Positions 7,918 to 15,666 of a stretch of DNA of 64,000 nucleotides are shown here, one piece after another. The notes below the pieces were generated by a model, which searched no databases, had not been told where the DNA came from, and was given only the letters and a program-made list of their open reading frames with translations. Position 1 is the first letter of the stretch. Every line of letters begins with the position of its first letter. Source of the stretch: UBA1672 sp050633505. GTDB taxonomy: Bacteria; Pseudomonadota; Alphaproteobacteria; Micavibrionales; Micavibrionaceae. Position numbers and translations under genes: made by a program. The stretch is taken from contig JBOEGQ010000002.1 in NCBI GenBank assembly GCA_050633505.1, positions 124,001 through 188,000 on the forward strand, written 5' to 3'.

Positions 7918-9191
7918 TTATCGAGGGCAATCAGAGAGGTCACGCAAAACAACTCGCCAATCACTTGCTGAATGATCGGGATAATGACCATGTGACCGTC
8001 CATGAAATCACGGGATTTTCATCCGAAACCGTCCACGGCGCGTTTCAGGAAATTCAAGCTACAAGCCGCGCAACACGCTGCACGCAATTTCTGTTTTCGG
8101 TTTCTCTCAATCCCCCGCAGGATGAAATCGCAACCAATGAAACATTCGAAAAAGCACTGAGCGACATTGAACAGAAAATGGGGCTTGAGGGACAGCCGCG
8201 CGTTGTCGTCTTCCATGAAAAAGAAGGACGGCGGCACGCGCATTGCGTCTGGTCACGCATTGATGCGCAAAGCATGACGGCCATAAACTTGCCGTTTTAC
8301 AAAAAGAAACTGAATGAAATTTCCAAGGACATCTATCTTGAACAAGGCTGGAACATGCCCAAGGGATTTATTGATAAGCAATATACAAACCCGCTCAACT
8401 TCACGCGTGAAGAATGGCAACAGACCAAGCGCCAAGATGATGATCCGCGCATGATTAAGCATATCTTCAAGCAAGCTTGGGGCGCGTCCGATGATGCTAA
8501 ATCATTCGCACATGCACTGCAAAATCACGGCTTCACCCTTGCAAAGGGAGATCGGCGCGGATTTGTCGCCGTGGATTATAAGGGCGAAGTCTATTCCCTC
8601 AGTCGCTGGACAGTATTAAAAACCCGCGCCCTGAATGCTCGTTTGAAACAAGAAGATTTACCATCCGTGCAGCAAGCAAAAACCAAGATTGCCGAGATCA
8701 TGACAGATGTTCTTCAAAAACATATCAATGATGTGAGACAGGAGCGCAGTAAGAAGTATCATCCCCTTAAAAGCGCACTTTTAAATCTTCGGAAGCGTCA
8801 CCGTTCAGAGCGCTCAGCATTAGAACAAGCTCACAATGACCGACAGAGACAGGAAGAATCTCAACGTCAAGAGCGTATGCCCAGATGGTTTAAAGGCGTG
8901 CTTGCCCGTATAACCGGCAAGCATCGCCGCATTCAGGAAGAAAACAGACAAGACACGCTGAAATGCCAAGCGCGTGACCAAAAGGAAAAGCAGGAACTCA
9001 TCACCAAACAGTTACAAGAGCGTGGCCGCTTGCAAGATCATGTTCAAAACCTTCGTCAGAAGCATAATGAAAACATGTTACAAATGCGCAAAGACATCGG
9101 CACGTATATGAAGATGAAAGAGCAAAACCTTACCGAACCCGTTCAATTTAAACCGCAACAGCAAGACCGCGGCGGGTATACGATGGAGTGA
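7914..9191 (+). CDS. Relaxase / mobilisation nuclease (MobA/VirD2 type)
   Basis: The 425-residue protein has an N-terminal relaxase domain (about 1-210). The metal-binding histidine motif RRHAHCVWSRID is near residue 108, and QFLFSVSLNPPQDE upstream corresponds to the family's F-S-x-x-P-P segment. A long basic, coiled-coil C-terminal half (Arg/Gln/Glu-rich, 270-425) follows. I start at the ATG of the ATGA overlap, with GAGAG about 9 nt upstream, two codons after the ATG at 7908. It nicks oriT and pilots DNA in conjugative mobilisation. No type IV secretion genes are in the window, so the element is mobilisable rather than self-transmissible as far as can be seen. Confidence 0.85.
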   Translation: MIIEGNQRGHAKQLANHLLNDRDNDHVTVHEITGFSSETVHGAFQEIQATSRATRCTQFLFSVSLNPPQDEIATNETFEKALSDIEQKMGLEGQPRVVVFHEKEGRRHAHCVWSRIDAQSMTAINLPFYKKKLNEISKDIYLEQGWNMPKGFIDKQYTNPLNFTREEWQQTKRQDDDPRMIKHIFKQAWGASDDAKSFAHALQNHGFTLAKGDRRGFVAVDYKGEVYSLSRWTVLKTRALNARLKQEDLPSVQQAKTKIAEIMTDVLQKHINDVRQERSKKYHPLKSALLNLRKRHRSERSALEQAHNDRQRQEESQRQERMPRWFKGVLARITGKHRRIQEENRQDTLKCQARDQKEKQELITKQLQERGRLQDHVQNLRQKHNENMLQMRKDIGTYMKMKEQNLTEPVQFKPQQQDRGGYTME

Positions 9192-9216
9192 TTTGGTTTG
9201 GGCTATGTTTTCGAAA

Positions 9217-10443
9217 TCATTTACCAGAGTTTTTGTAACGAAATTTATATATTTTTTCTACATCAGATAGAGTCTTTAAAATATGTTTCTCAGGAGCGTC
9301 ATTATTGATAACAGGACAACCGCCTTTACTCATACAAAACCCAACCTTGCATCGTTCTTCATTCCGTTCTCCCACTAGAATTAATTTTTCTTTTTCTTCC
9401 TTAATTTCATCCCTTACATTTAGCCTCTGCCAATATCCCTCAATTTGGTTTTCTGTCAGGCGTACAAGATCAGTATGCACTCTTGAACAATCACTGGTAC
9501 AGACATCCCTTAACTCATCAAGTAAGCTCCCCATAACAGGTTGCAAAATGAAATTTTTGACTTCCTCTGGCAATTCTCTATCGTCAAAATCCGACCAATC
9601 TTCAAGTACATCACTTGTTTTTTCTGCCCCAAATCTATCAACACAACATAATATCAAATATGTTACGGCACCTATATATGATGCTTCTTTTATTCCTTGC
9701 TCTTTTGCACGATAATAAAGAAAGAAAAAGTTTGTTAAAAACGTGACCAGAGCAAGGAATAAGACATCTTCATTAACGAACTTTCCCCACGCTCTATCGG
9801 AGAAAGAGCCATTCACACTCTCTGAAACAACTAAAGCTAATAAAGTTTCGGGACTTATATCAAGTGTATCGCGCGCCAGCCAAATTGTTTTTAATGTTGG
9901 TTCATCAGTAAGTATTGAATAATTCCACAGACGTGATCTTAAAACTTCCAATTTCCCCTGCGGGCTCAGAGCCCTAGAAAACAACCTGATTACCGCTAAC
10001 GGATTCTTTGAACAATGCTTTTCCAGTTCGGTTCTTTCCCATAGCTTTATTAATGGCCTAGGGTTTTTTACTTGATATTCTTTAACCCAATCTCTGGTAG
10101 GGTTTGAAAAATGAGTGTTGGTAGAAATAAGCAAAACATCAATATCTTTTGCAGCAACATTCAAAATTGTTTCTTTCACATCAGATGGGGCAACTGTTTT
10201 TTCCCTGCCTTTGGCATCCACCCACCATTTTTGATTTACTAATTCCCCTTCAGGTGACGTCATGTAGAAAGTGCATTCTAAATCGCGCCCTTGATCAGAG
10301 GTTCCGCCACCACTTCCTCCAATTCTCCATTCCAAGTTTTTAGCACCCATAGAGTCCAAAAGCCAATACATCAACTCTTCTAAATCCTTGGCTTTTATCT
10401 CCTCCCAAGGTATCTGAGAAGGTATTATTAGATCTTCTTTCAT
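9217..10443 (-). CDS. Mrr-like PD-(D/E)XK restriction endonuclease-type protein
   Basis: In this 408-residue protein the N-terminal 160 residues carry a nuclease core: KDLEELMYWLL helix, then SDQGRDLECTFY supplying the Asp, and WWVDAKGR supplying the D-x-K pair, followed by VLLISTNTHFS and a Gln/Trp-rich strand. This is the Mrr_cat arrangement of standalone type IV-like enzymes that cut modified DNA. The middle has a hydrophobic stretch (residues about 228-275, LFLALVTFLTNFFFLYY and YIGAVTYLILCCVD) that could be one or two membrane helices or a buried helical domain. A Cys-containing tail (CKVGFCMSKGGC) ends the protein. It is convergent with the relaxase gene, 25 bp away. Defence against incoming DNA is the likely role; specificity is unknown. 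Confidence 0.75.
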   Translation of the reverse strand: MKEDLIIPSQIPWEEIKAKDLEELMYWLLDSMGAKNLEWRIGGSGGGTSDQGRDLECTFYMTSPEGELVNQKWWVDAKGREKTVAPSDVKETILNVAAKDIDVLLISTNTHFSNPTRDWVKEYQVKNPRPLIKLWERTELEKHCSKNPLAVIRLFSRALSPQGKLEVLRSRLWNYSILTDEPTLKTIWLARDTLDISPETLLALVVSESVNGSFSDRAWGKFVNEDVLFLALVTFLTNFFFLYYRAKEQGIKEASYIGAVTYLILCCVDRFGAEKTSDVLEDWSDFDDRELPEEVKNFILQPVMGSLLDELRDVCTSDCSRVHTDLVRLTENQIEGYWQRLNVRDEIKEEKEKLILVGERNEERCKVGFCMSKGGCPVINNDAPEKHILKTLSDVEKIYKFRYKNSGK

Positions 10444-10561
10444 GTGTTTTGCATCCCTAGCTTATAAAGCATTCTTAAGCCTGAGCTTATATGTATACCA
10501 AAAATAAAATTATTAGCCATAAGCTTTGGTTGTAAAGATGTTTCATTATTTGATTACTCGC

Positions 10562-10907
10562 CAAAACGCATCCAAGGGCGTACCCTTGGTTCTGGTTAGG
10601 CGGGAAAGCGCTTACGGCATCCAATCGGCGCACGGTTGGTCTTGATGAAATCATCATGGGGGTTTTTAGGGGCAGCGGATGTGCTCCCCTGAATGGCGAT
10701 TGAACACCCACGTGTTCATGCATGGTTCGGTGCAGGTGGAGAGGCAATTCTCCAAGTCCTGCGAGGGGTGAAACGGCGATACGTTTTGATGGTTTTACAT
10801 GGTAGAACGGATTGTGTTCCCATGCTCAAAACCATCCGCGAGAGGGATGAAACGGGAGAGCGCAGCGTCTCCCTTTCCAAGCGTGTTGTAGTACAACACA
10901 CAGCTTG
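10562..10907 (+). ncRNA. Multi-hairpin region, probable structured noncoding RNA
   Basis: About ten hairpins follow one another with no plausible gene: 10572-10589 (CCAAGGG/CCCTTGG), 10621-10639 (CCAATCG/CGGTTGG), 10644-10655 (GATGA/TCATC), 10668-10690 (AGGGG/CCCCT), 10701-10718 (TGAACAC/GTGTTCA), 10732-10762 (GCAGG+TGGAGA paired with TCTCCA+CCTGC), 10771-10786 (AAACG/CGTTT), 10788-10836 (9-bp GATGGTTTT/AAAACCATC enclosing CATGG/CCATG and GAAC/GTTC), 10854-10873 (GGGAGA/TCTCCC) and 10878-10907 (CAAGC+GTGTTGTA paired with TACAACAC+GCTTG). The T-G pair at 10625/10635 is a wobble on + but a C-A mismatch on -, favouring a + strand RNA. It lies between the Mrr-like gene and the recombinase operon, inside the 608-bp gap 10444-11051. 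I cannot match it to a known RNA class. Confidence 0.6.
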
Positions 10908-11051
10908 CGTTCAGTAGAAATTGCAAATTTTAGTCTTAAACGGCTCCGTCAGGACATTGCGCGAAAAGCTGCCAATGAACAGGTCGCCCATGCTGCGCCG
11001 CACCAACTGGTAAATTTAACTTGTCACCATAACAGACAAGGAGAAACAATC

Positions 11052-11321
11052 ATGCCACCAGACATCAACAAATATTTACCCATGCTCGAAAACATGGATT
11101 TATCCCGCGAGAAGAAAGTTGAGCTTATCCACGATCTTTGGAACATTATGGAAAGCTTTGTAGATCGTGCCTATGGGATTCATCCCGATCAACAAACGCA
11201 GAAGAAAAATCGCGTTTCTGATTTACAGGATTCCGCTAAAAGCATAAAATCCAATAACCACCCAAACACACCGTTATTGCCGCCGCCAGCAGAAGGAGTC
11301 CGAAATCATGACACAACTTAG
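11052..11321 (+). CDS. Small protein preceding the serine recombinase
   Basis: An 89-residue protein whose N-terminal 50 residues are helical and conserved-looking (DINKYLPMLENMDLSREKK, then ELIHDLWNIMESFVDRAYG); the rest is a polar, low-complexity tail. AAGGAG lies 9 nt before this ATG; the longer frame from 10905 lacks support and runs out of the hairpin region. A TTGTC/GACAA hairpin (11021-11039) abuts the ribosome site and might modulate translation. The gene overlaps the recombinase start by 14 nt. Similar small proteins commonly precede alphaproteobacterial serine recombinases. A role as a recombination directionality or accessory factor is a guess. Confidence 0.7.
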   Translation: MPPDINKYLPMLENMDLSREKKVELIHDLWNIMESFVDRAYGIHPDQQTQKKNRVSDLQDSAKSIKSNNHPNTPLLPPPAEGVRNHDTT

Positions 11322-12930
11322 AAAAGCCGTCATTTATTGCCGCGTCTCCAGCCCGAAACAAGTCACCGAAGGCCACGGCCTGCAATCCCAAGAAACGCGA
11401 TGCCGCGAATACGCAAAGCACAAAGGCTATGAGGTGATAGACGTATTCAAAGATGAGGGCATCACAGGCAAACTGCTAGACCGCCCCAACATTCAAAAAA
11501 TGCTCGTCTTCCTCAGAAAACATAAAAAAGAAAATCTCGTTGTCATCATTGATGATATTAGCCGCCTCGCCAGAAACATCGAAACCCATATCAAGCTCAG
11601 ATCATCTATCTCCGAAGCGGGCGGTAAACTTGAAAGCCCGTCCATTGAATTTGGCGATGATTCCGATAGTCGCCTTGTTGAACACTTACTCGCCAGTGTC
11701 GCCGCGCACCAACGCGAAAAGAACACAGAGCAAGTCAAAAACAGAATGCGGGCAAGACTTCTAAATGGCTATTGGGTATTCCATGCGCCTGTTGGCTATA
11801 AATTCGAAAGCAAGCCCATGCACGGTAAAATCATCGTTCCTAATGAGCCAGTCGCATCTATCGTCAAAGAAGCCCTAGAGGGCTTTGCATCTGGACGCTT
11901 TGCCACACAAGGCGAGTTTAAGACCTTCTTGGAGAGCAAGCCAGCATTCCCCAACAAAAACAAAAAAGGTGAAGTCCATTTCAAAACCGTGAATGACATG
12001 TTGAAGCGCCCATTATATGCGGGTTATATCGATGTGCCGAATTGGGACATTAAGCTCCACCCAGCAAAACATGAAGCGCTTATAAGCTTTGAAACATGGA
12101 AGAGGATTCAAGCGCGTCTTGAGAACCAAAGCATGGCACCACGACGCAAAGATATTCATGAAGATTTCCCATTACGCGGATATGTCACTTGCGGCAGCTG
12201 TGGCAAACCTTACACATCTTGCTGGTCAAAGGGCGTTGGTGGTAAATACGCTTATTATCTCTGCCAACAAAAAGAATGCCCCGATGGCGGCAAGTCTATC
12301 CCGAAGAAAGTCATTGAGGATGAATTTGAAAAGTTGCTGGCTGAACTAACACCATCGCCTGACTTGTTTTATACAGCCGCCGAGATATTCAGCACATTGT
12401 GGGATCATCGCCGCGATAATGGCAAGGATGAAGTCACCTTTATGAAACGTGAGCTGTTACGCCTAGAAAAACAAAGCGAGCACTTCATAAACCGCATTGC
12501 TGAAACGCAGAGCATTAACCTGATTGTTGCCTATGAGGGCAAGGTTGAAAAACTGGAAGAAGATAAGCTTTTACTCAATGAAAAGATCAAAAATTGCGGT
12601 CGTCCGCTTGCGACCTTCGACGACACATTTCGAACTGCCATTAATTTCCTTGGAAACCCGCAGAGGCTCTGGGAAACGGGCAAGCTGGACCATCAAAGAT
12701 TAGTGCTAAAATTGGCATTTTCGGAAAGATTGCCATATGTGCGAAATGAAGGTTTTCGAACTCCCGCAAAGGCGCTTCCATTCTCACTTATAGAGCAGAT
12801 TCAGGATGGTGAGTATAAGATGGTGCTGCTGGGGAGAATTGAACTCCCGGCCTCGTCATTACCAATGACGCGCTCTACCACTGAGCTACAGCAGCTAATC
12901 CCAAATGGGACGAAGCGGAAATTACAATAA
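11308..12930 (+). CDS. Large serine recombinase (integrase) of the island
   Basis: This is a 540-codon frame. The resolvase domain starts at once: AVIYCRVSSPKQVTEGHGLQ with catalytic Ser14, then DEGITGKLLDRP and IIDDISRLARNI with the conserved arginines. The Recombinase domain follows (about 160-270), then a zinc ribbon (YVTCGSCGKPY ... YYLCQQKECP, about 290-330) and a coiled coil to about 440. The last codons (from about 505) read through the antisense of the tRNA-Thr gene, so the tail is created by the integration junction. The enzyme should integrate and excise the island at the tRNA 3' end. It is co-transcribed with the small upstream gene. Confidence 0.9.
   Translation: MTQLRKAVIYCRVSSPKQVTEGHGLQSQETRCREYAKHKGYEVIDVFKDEGITGKLLDRPNIQKMLVFLRKHKKENLVVIIDDISRLARNIETHIKLRSSISEAGGKLESPSIEFGDDSDSRLVEHLLASVAAHQREKNTEQVKNRMRARLLNGYWVFHAPVGYKFESKPMHGKIIVPNEPVASIVKEALEGFASGRFATQGEFKTFLESKPAFPNKNKKGEVHFKTVNDMLKRPLYAGYIDVPNWDIKLHPAKHEALISFETWKRIQARLENQSMAPRRKDIHEDFPLRGYVTCGSCGKPYTSCWSKGVGGKYAYYLCQQKECPDGGKSIPKKVIEDEFEKLLAELTPSPDLFYTAAEIFSTLWDHRRDNGKDEVTFMKRELLRLEKQSEHFINRIAETQSINLIVAYEGKVEKLEEDKLLLNEKIKNCGRPLATFDDTFRTAINFLGNPQRLWETGKLDHQRLVLKLAFSERLPYVRNEGFRTPAKALPFSLIEQIQDGEYKMVLLGRIELPASSLPMTRSTTELQQLIPNGTKRKLQ
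12821..12895 (-). tRNA. tRNA-Thr (GGT)
   Basis: Reading the minus strand gives a 75-nt cloverleaf with encoded CCA. Acceptor GCTGCTG pairs with CAGCAGC, the anticodon loop TTGGTAA gives anticodon GGT (Thr), and GTTCAAT marks the T-loop. Its 3' end points into the recombinase gene, whose frame overlaps the whole tRNA on the opposite strand. It is the evident attachment site of the island to its left. Confidence 0.93.
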
Positions 12931-12997
12931 AAAATTTAAGATGTCACGGAGTTTTAGAAAGAAAATATAACCTTTTAGCAAAGATCAGAAAAGAAAC

Positions 12998-13225
12998 TTA
13001 GGCATCGAAACTTTCTACAACATCACTACCATCAACGCCACCAATAGTTCCAGAAGCAATATCACTCAAACCATGATGAAGCATTTCCGCAGCACCCGGA
13101 AACACGGTATATAGGCCGAGCAGCATCGCGCCATGCACAAATGCCTGACCTGCTACCCAATTAAAACCACCCGCTATGGCACCTTCTTCGGCTGCCGCTG
13201 CTGCTGCAATTTCTTCACCTGGCAT
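12998..13225 (-). CDS. Small Ala/Gly-rich hydrophobic protein, 75 aa
   Basis: The N terminus MPGEEIAAAAAAEEGAIAGG is followed by one likely membrane helix (FVHGAMLLGLYTVFPGAAEM) and a polar tail (GGVDGSDVVESFDA). GAGGAG sits about 10 nt before the ATG, so it is probably translated. I do not recognise a family. The early acidic stretch ending in Gly-Gly is faintly like a double-glycine leader, but the usual leader hydrophobic spacing is not clear and no peptidase-transporter is nearby. It lies just outside the tRNA-Thr junction. Confidence 0.55.
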   Translation of the reverse strand: MPGEEIAAAAAAEEGAIAGGFNWVAGQAFVHGAMLLGLYTVFPGAAEMLHHGLSDIASGTIGGVDGSDVVESFDA

Positions 13226-13306
13226 ATTTATAAAACTCCTCTAATTCAATGTTCTCCGAGGCGTTTCATATTAAAATTGTTCTATAAACCGTTAGCCGTA
13301 TAGGCT

Positions 13307-13326
13307 TTTTCAAGAATTCTTGAAAA
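13307..13326. repeat. 20-bp perfect palindrome in the 13226-13556 gap
   Basis: TTTTCAAGAATTCTTGAAAA is a perfect palindrome. It could be an operator for a dimeric regulator or a stem. Just before it, AGCC-gtata-GGCT followed by TTTTT (about 13293-13310) is a short, weak terminator-like element on +. The rest of the 331-bp gap is AT-rich, and I see nothing else in it that I can name. Confidence 0.5.
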
Positions 13327-13556
13327 TAAAGGGAATACAAATCATTCGTGGTAAAGTTGTACCCTTAAGCGTTAATGCTTACACAAGCCCTGCTTTTTAT
13401 GCAACCCTTTTATGCATTTTCCTGTATAGCTCATCCACTTGTACCCCCTATCCCCACATAAAAATGGCGCTATCTTTTAAATTTTTCTTACGGATCTTGT
13501 ATTTTTTTGTATTGTTGTCTTTATAAACAGACAATGAATGTGTAAACCTATCGACC

Positions 13557-13697
13557 ATGACTGCAAAACAAGAGCAAAAATTCGACAAACGTGCCGCCGC
13601 CTTACGCGATAATTTGAAACGCCGTAAGGAACTGGTAAAGGAAAAAGCACGTAGTGAAAAAGAAGAAGAAACCAGCCAGAAAAAGAAAGATTCGTGA
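13557..13697 (+). CDS. Small highly charged protein, 46 aa, upstream of dcd
   Basis: The sequence is almost wholly Lys/Arg/Glu/Ala (KFDKRAAALRDNLKRRKEL near the start) and predicted helical. Proteins of this kind (FxxRAxALRxNLxxRK) are common short conserved ORFs in alphaproteobacteria. The stop TGA is one base before the dcd ATG, so the two genes are very probably one transcript and coupled. The ribosome site is weak. Function unknown; basic charge suggests a nucleic-acid or ribosome partner, which is inference only. Confidence 0.6.
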   Translation: MTAKQEQKFDKRAAALRDNLKRRKELVKEKARSEKEEETSQKKKDS

Positions 13698-13698
13698 T

Positions 13699-14301
13699 AT
13701 GAGCGTTCTGACAGCACCTAATGAAGAACAAAGTCTTGATATGCGCCCGGGAATTCTGGCCGATCATCAGATACGTAATCTGGCACAAAACGAAGGCATG
13801 ATTGAGCCTTTCGTGGAGAAACAGAAACGAGACGGATCGATCTCTTATGGCTTGTCATCATATGGCTATGATGCACGGTGTTCTGAGGATTTTAAGATTT
13901 TTACCAACGTGGATAATGCACTCGTTGATCCTAAGAACTTCTCCGAACATAGCTTCGTTGACAGAAAAAGTGAAATTTGTGTCATCCCCCCGAATAGTTT
14001 TGTCCTGACACATACCGTTGAATATTTCCGCATCCCAAAAGACGTATTGGTCGTTTGCCTTGGGAAAAGCACATATGCACGTTGCGGATTAATTGTGAAT
14101 GTCACCCCGCTTGAGCCGGGTTGGGAAGGACATGTAACATTGGAAATATCGAATACAACCCCCCTTCCTGCGCGGGTTTACGCCAATGAGGGCGTTGCGC
14201 AGTTCTTATTCTTTAAAGGAAGTGATATTTGTGAAACAAGCTACGCAGACCGCAGTGGAAAATACATGGGACAACGCGGAGTTACTCTTCCCCGACTTTA
14301 A
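13699..14301 (+). CDS. dcd: dCTP deaminase
   Basis: The 200-residue enzyme converts dCTP to dUTP for thymidylate synthesis. The N terminus holds the family's ILADHQIRNLAQNEGMIEPF block. SSYGYDARC follows near 53-61, GKSTYARCG near 122-130, and HVTLEISN supplies the catalytic Glu149. The frame opens further upstream (13654), but that region codes for the 46-aa protein in another frame, so I start at 13699. An ATG at 13741 would shorten the N terminus to begin at MRPGILAD and cannot be excluded. It is the first enzyme gene of a run with murA, hisG and UPF0262. Confidence 0.93.
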   Translation: MSVLTAPNEEQSLDMRPGILADHQIRNLAQNEGMIEPFVEKQKRDGSISYGLSSYGYDARCSEDFKIFTNVDNALVDPKNFSEHSFVDRKSEICVIPPNSFVLTHTVEYFRIPKDVLVVCLGKSTYARCGLIVNVTPLEPGWEGHVTLEISNTTPLPARVYANEGVAQFLFFKGSDICETSYADRSGKYMGQRGVTLPRL

Positions 14302-14323
14302 TAAGGGAAAGAAAAACCAGATT

Positions 14324-15613
14324 ATGTCCGATCAACAACCACAAAGTTCATCTCTTGATAAAATCAAAATCGTTGGAGGCAATCCTCTCAACGGTACCAT
14401 CCCAATTAGTGGCGCAAAAAACTGCGCTCTGAAACTCATGTGCGCAGCATTACTAAGCGAAGAAACAATTTATCTGGAAAATAGCCCTAATGCATTACGC
14501 GATATGAATTCGCAGGTTGAGCTTCTTGAGTATCTCGGCTGCAAGGTAAAACGCGATGATGATCTCATGGCCATTAGCGCCGGGAACATCGAAACATATA
14601 CAGCGCCATACGATATCGTACGTAAAATGCGCGGATCTATATTGGTTTTAGGCCCCCTTCTCGCCAGATTTGGAGAGGCAACGGTATCTCTTCCCGGTGG
14701 ATGTGCCATCGGAACACGCCCTGTTGACCTTCACATCAAAGGTCTGGAGGAAATGGGCGCGACAATCACATTGGATGAAGGCTACATTCGTGCAAAAGCC
14801 CCCGTCGGCGGCTTAACAGGCGCAAAAATCCTATTCCCCAAAGTATCTGTTGGCGCAACAGAAAACCTGATGATGGCCGCTACACTTGCCAATGGCACAA
14901 CAGTATTAGCCAATGCGGCAAGAGAACCTGAAATCAATGACCTCGGCGAATGCCTAATCAAAATGGGGGCAAAGATTGACGGACTTGGAACCGACACCAT
15001 CCGTATTGAAGGCGTCAAGGCGTTAAATGGCGCACGTCATGCCATTATTCCTGACCGCATTGAAACCGGTACATATATTATTGCTGCAGGCATGACCGGT
15101 GGAACGGTAAGATTACAAAATGCACGCATTGATGATTTAAGTGCAGCTCTGGGATATCTGTCTCAAGCAGGTATAGAAGTAGAGCAAGATAATGCAGATA
15201 TTATCGTCAACCGTGAAATTGACCGCCTCCAAGGTGTTGATATCATGACAGAACCCTATCCCGGCTTTCCAACCGATTTACAAGCCCAGTTCATGTCTAT
15301 GCTAACCACCGCTCAGGGGGCGGCCTTGGTCACAGAAACTATTTTCGAAAACCGATTTATGCATGTTCCTGAACTAAATCGTATGGGAGCCAATATCACG
15401 ATTCAAGGGAATTCCGCCATCGTGCGCGGCGTTGAGACCCTAAAAGGCGCGGAGGTAATGGCAACAGACCTGCGCGCTAGTGTGGCTCTGGTTCTTGCCG
15501 GTCTAATTGCAGAAGGCGAAACCACGGTAAATCGAATTTACCATTTGGAACGCGGATACGAAAACATTGTCGGCAAGCTCTCCGCCTGTGGTGCCAATAT
15601 CCGAAAAGCATAA
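14324..15613 (+). CDS. murA: UDP-N-acetylglucosamine 1-carboxyvinyltransferase
   Basis: The 429-residue enzyme transfers enolpyruvate from PEP to UDP-GlcNAc, the first committed step of peptidoglycan synthesis in the cytoplasm. It has the substrate-binding ISGAKNCALKLMCAALL (Lys32-Asn33), the active-site loop LPGGCAIGTRPVDLH with catalytic Cys127, so fosfomycin sensitivity would be expected, and the C-terminal TEPYPGFPTDLQAQFM and DLRASVALVLAGL blocks. Length is normal. I start at MSDQQPQ because the upstream extension overlaps dcd in another frame and has no ribosome site. It begins 22 bp after dcd. Confidence 0.97.
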   Translation: MSDQQPQSSSLDKIKIVGGNPLNGTIPISGAKNCALKLMCAALLSEETIYLENSPNALRDMNSQVELLEYLGCKVKRDDDLMAISAGNIETYTAPYDIVRKMRGSILVLGPLLARFGEATVSLPGGCAIGTRPVDLHIKGLEEMGATITLDEGYIRAKAPVGGLTGAKILFPKVSVGATENLMMAATLANGTTVLANAAREPEINDLGECLIKMGAKIDGLGTDTIRIEGVKALNGARHAIIPDRIETGTYIIAAGMTGGTVRLQNARIDDLSAALGYLSQAGIEVEQDNADIIVNREIDRLQGVDIMTEPYPGFPTDLQAQFMSMLTTAQGAALVTETIFENRFMHVPELNRMGANITIQGNSAIVRGVETLKGAEVMATDLRASVALVLAGLIAEGETTVNRIYHLERGYENIVGKLSACGANIRKA

Positions 15614-15666
15614 CGAAACAGAAAATCTTTCTTGCTGCACCGCGATATTCAAGGTAAATAATCCAT

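Noticed and set aside
10668..10762. Possible group II intron domains V and VI (GGTTC after a stem, then a bulged stem)
   Set aside because: The catalytic AGC triad and GAAA-type loop are missing and no reverse transcriptase is nearby.
10693..10917. 74-codon + strand frame inside the hairpin region
   Set aside because: Composition follows the inverted repeats, there is no ribosome site and no family resemblance; the RNA structure explains the region better.
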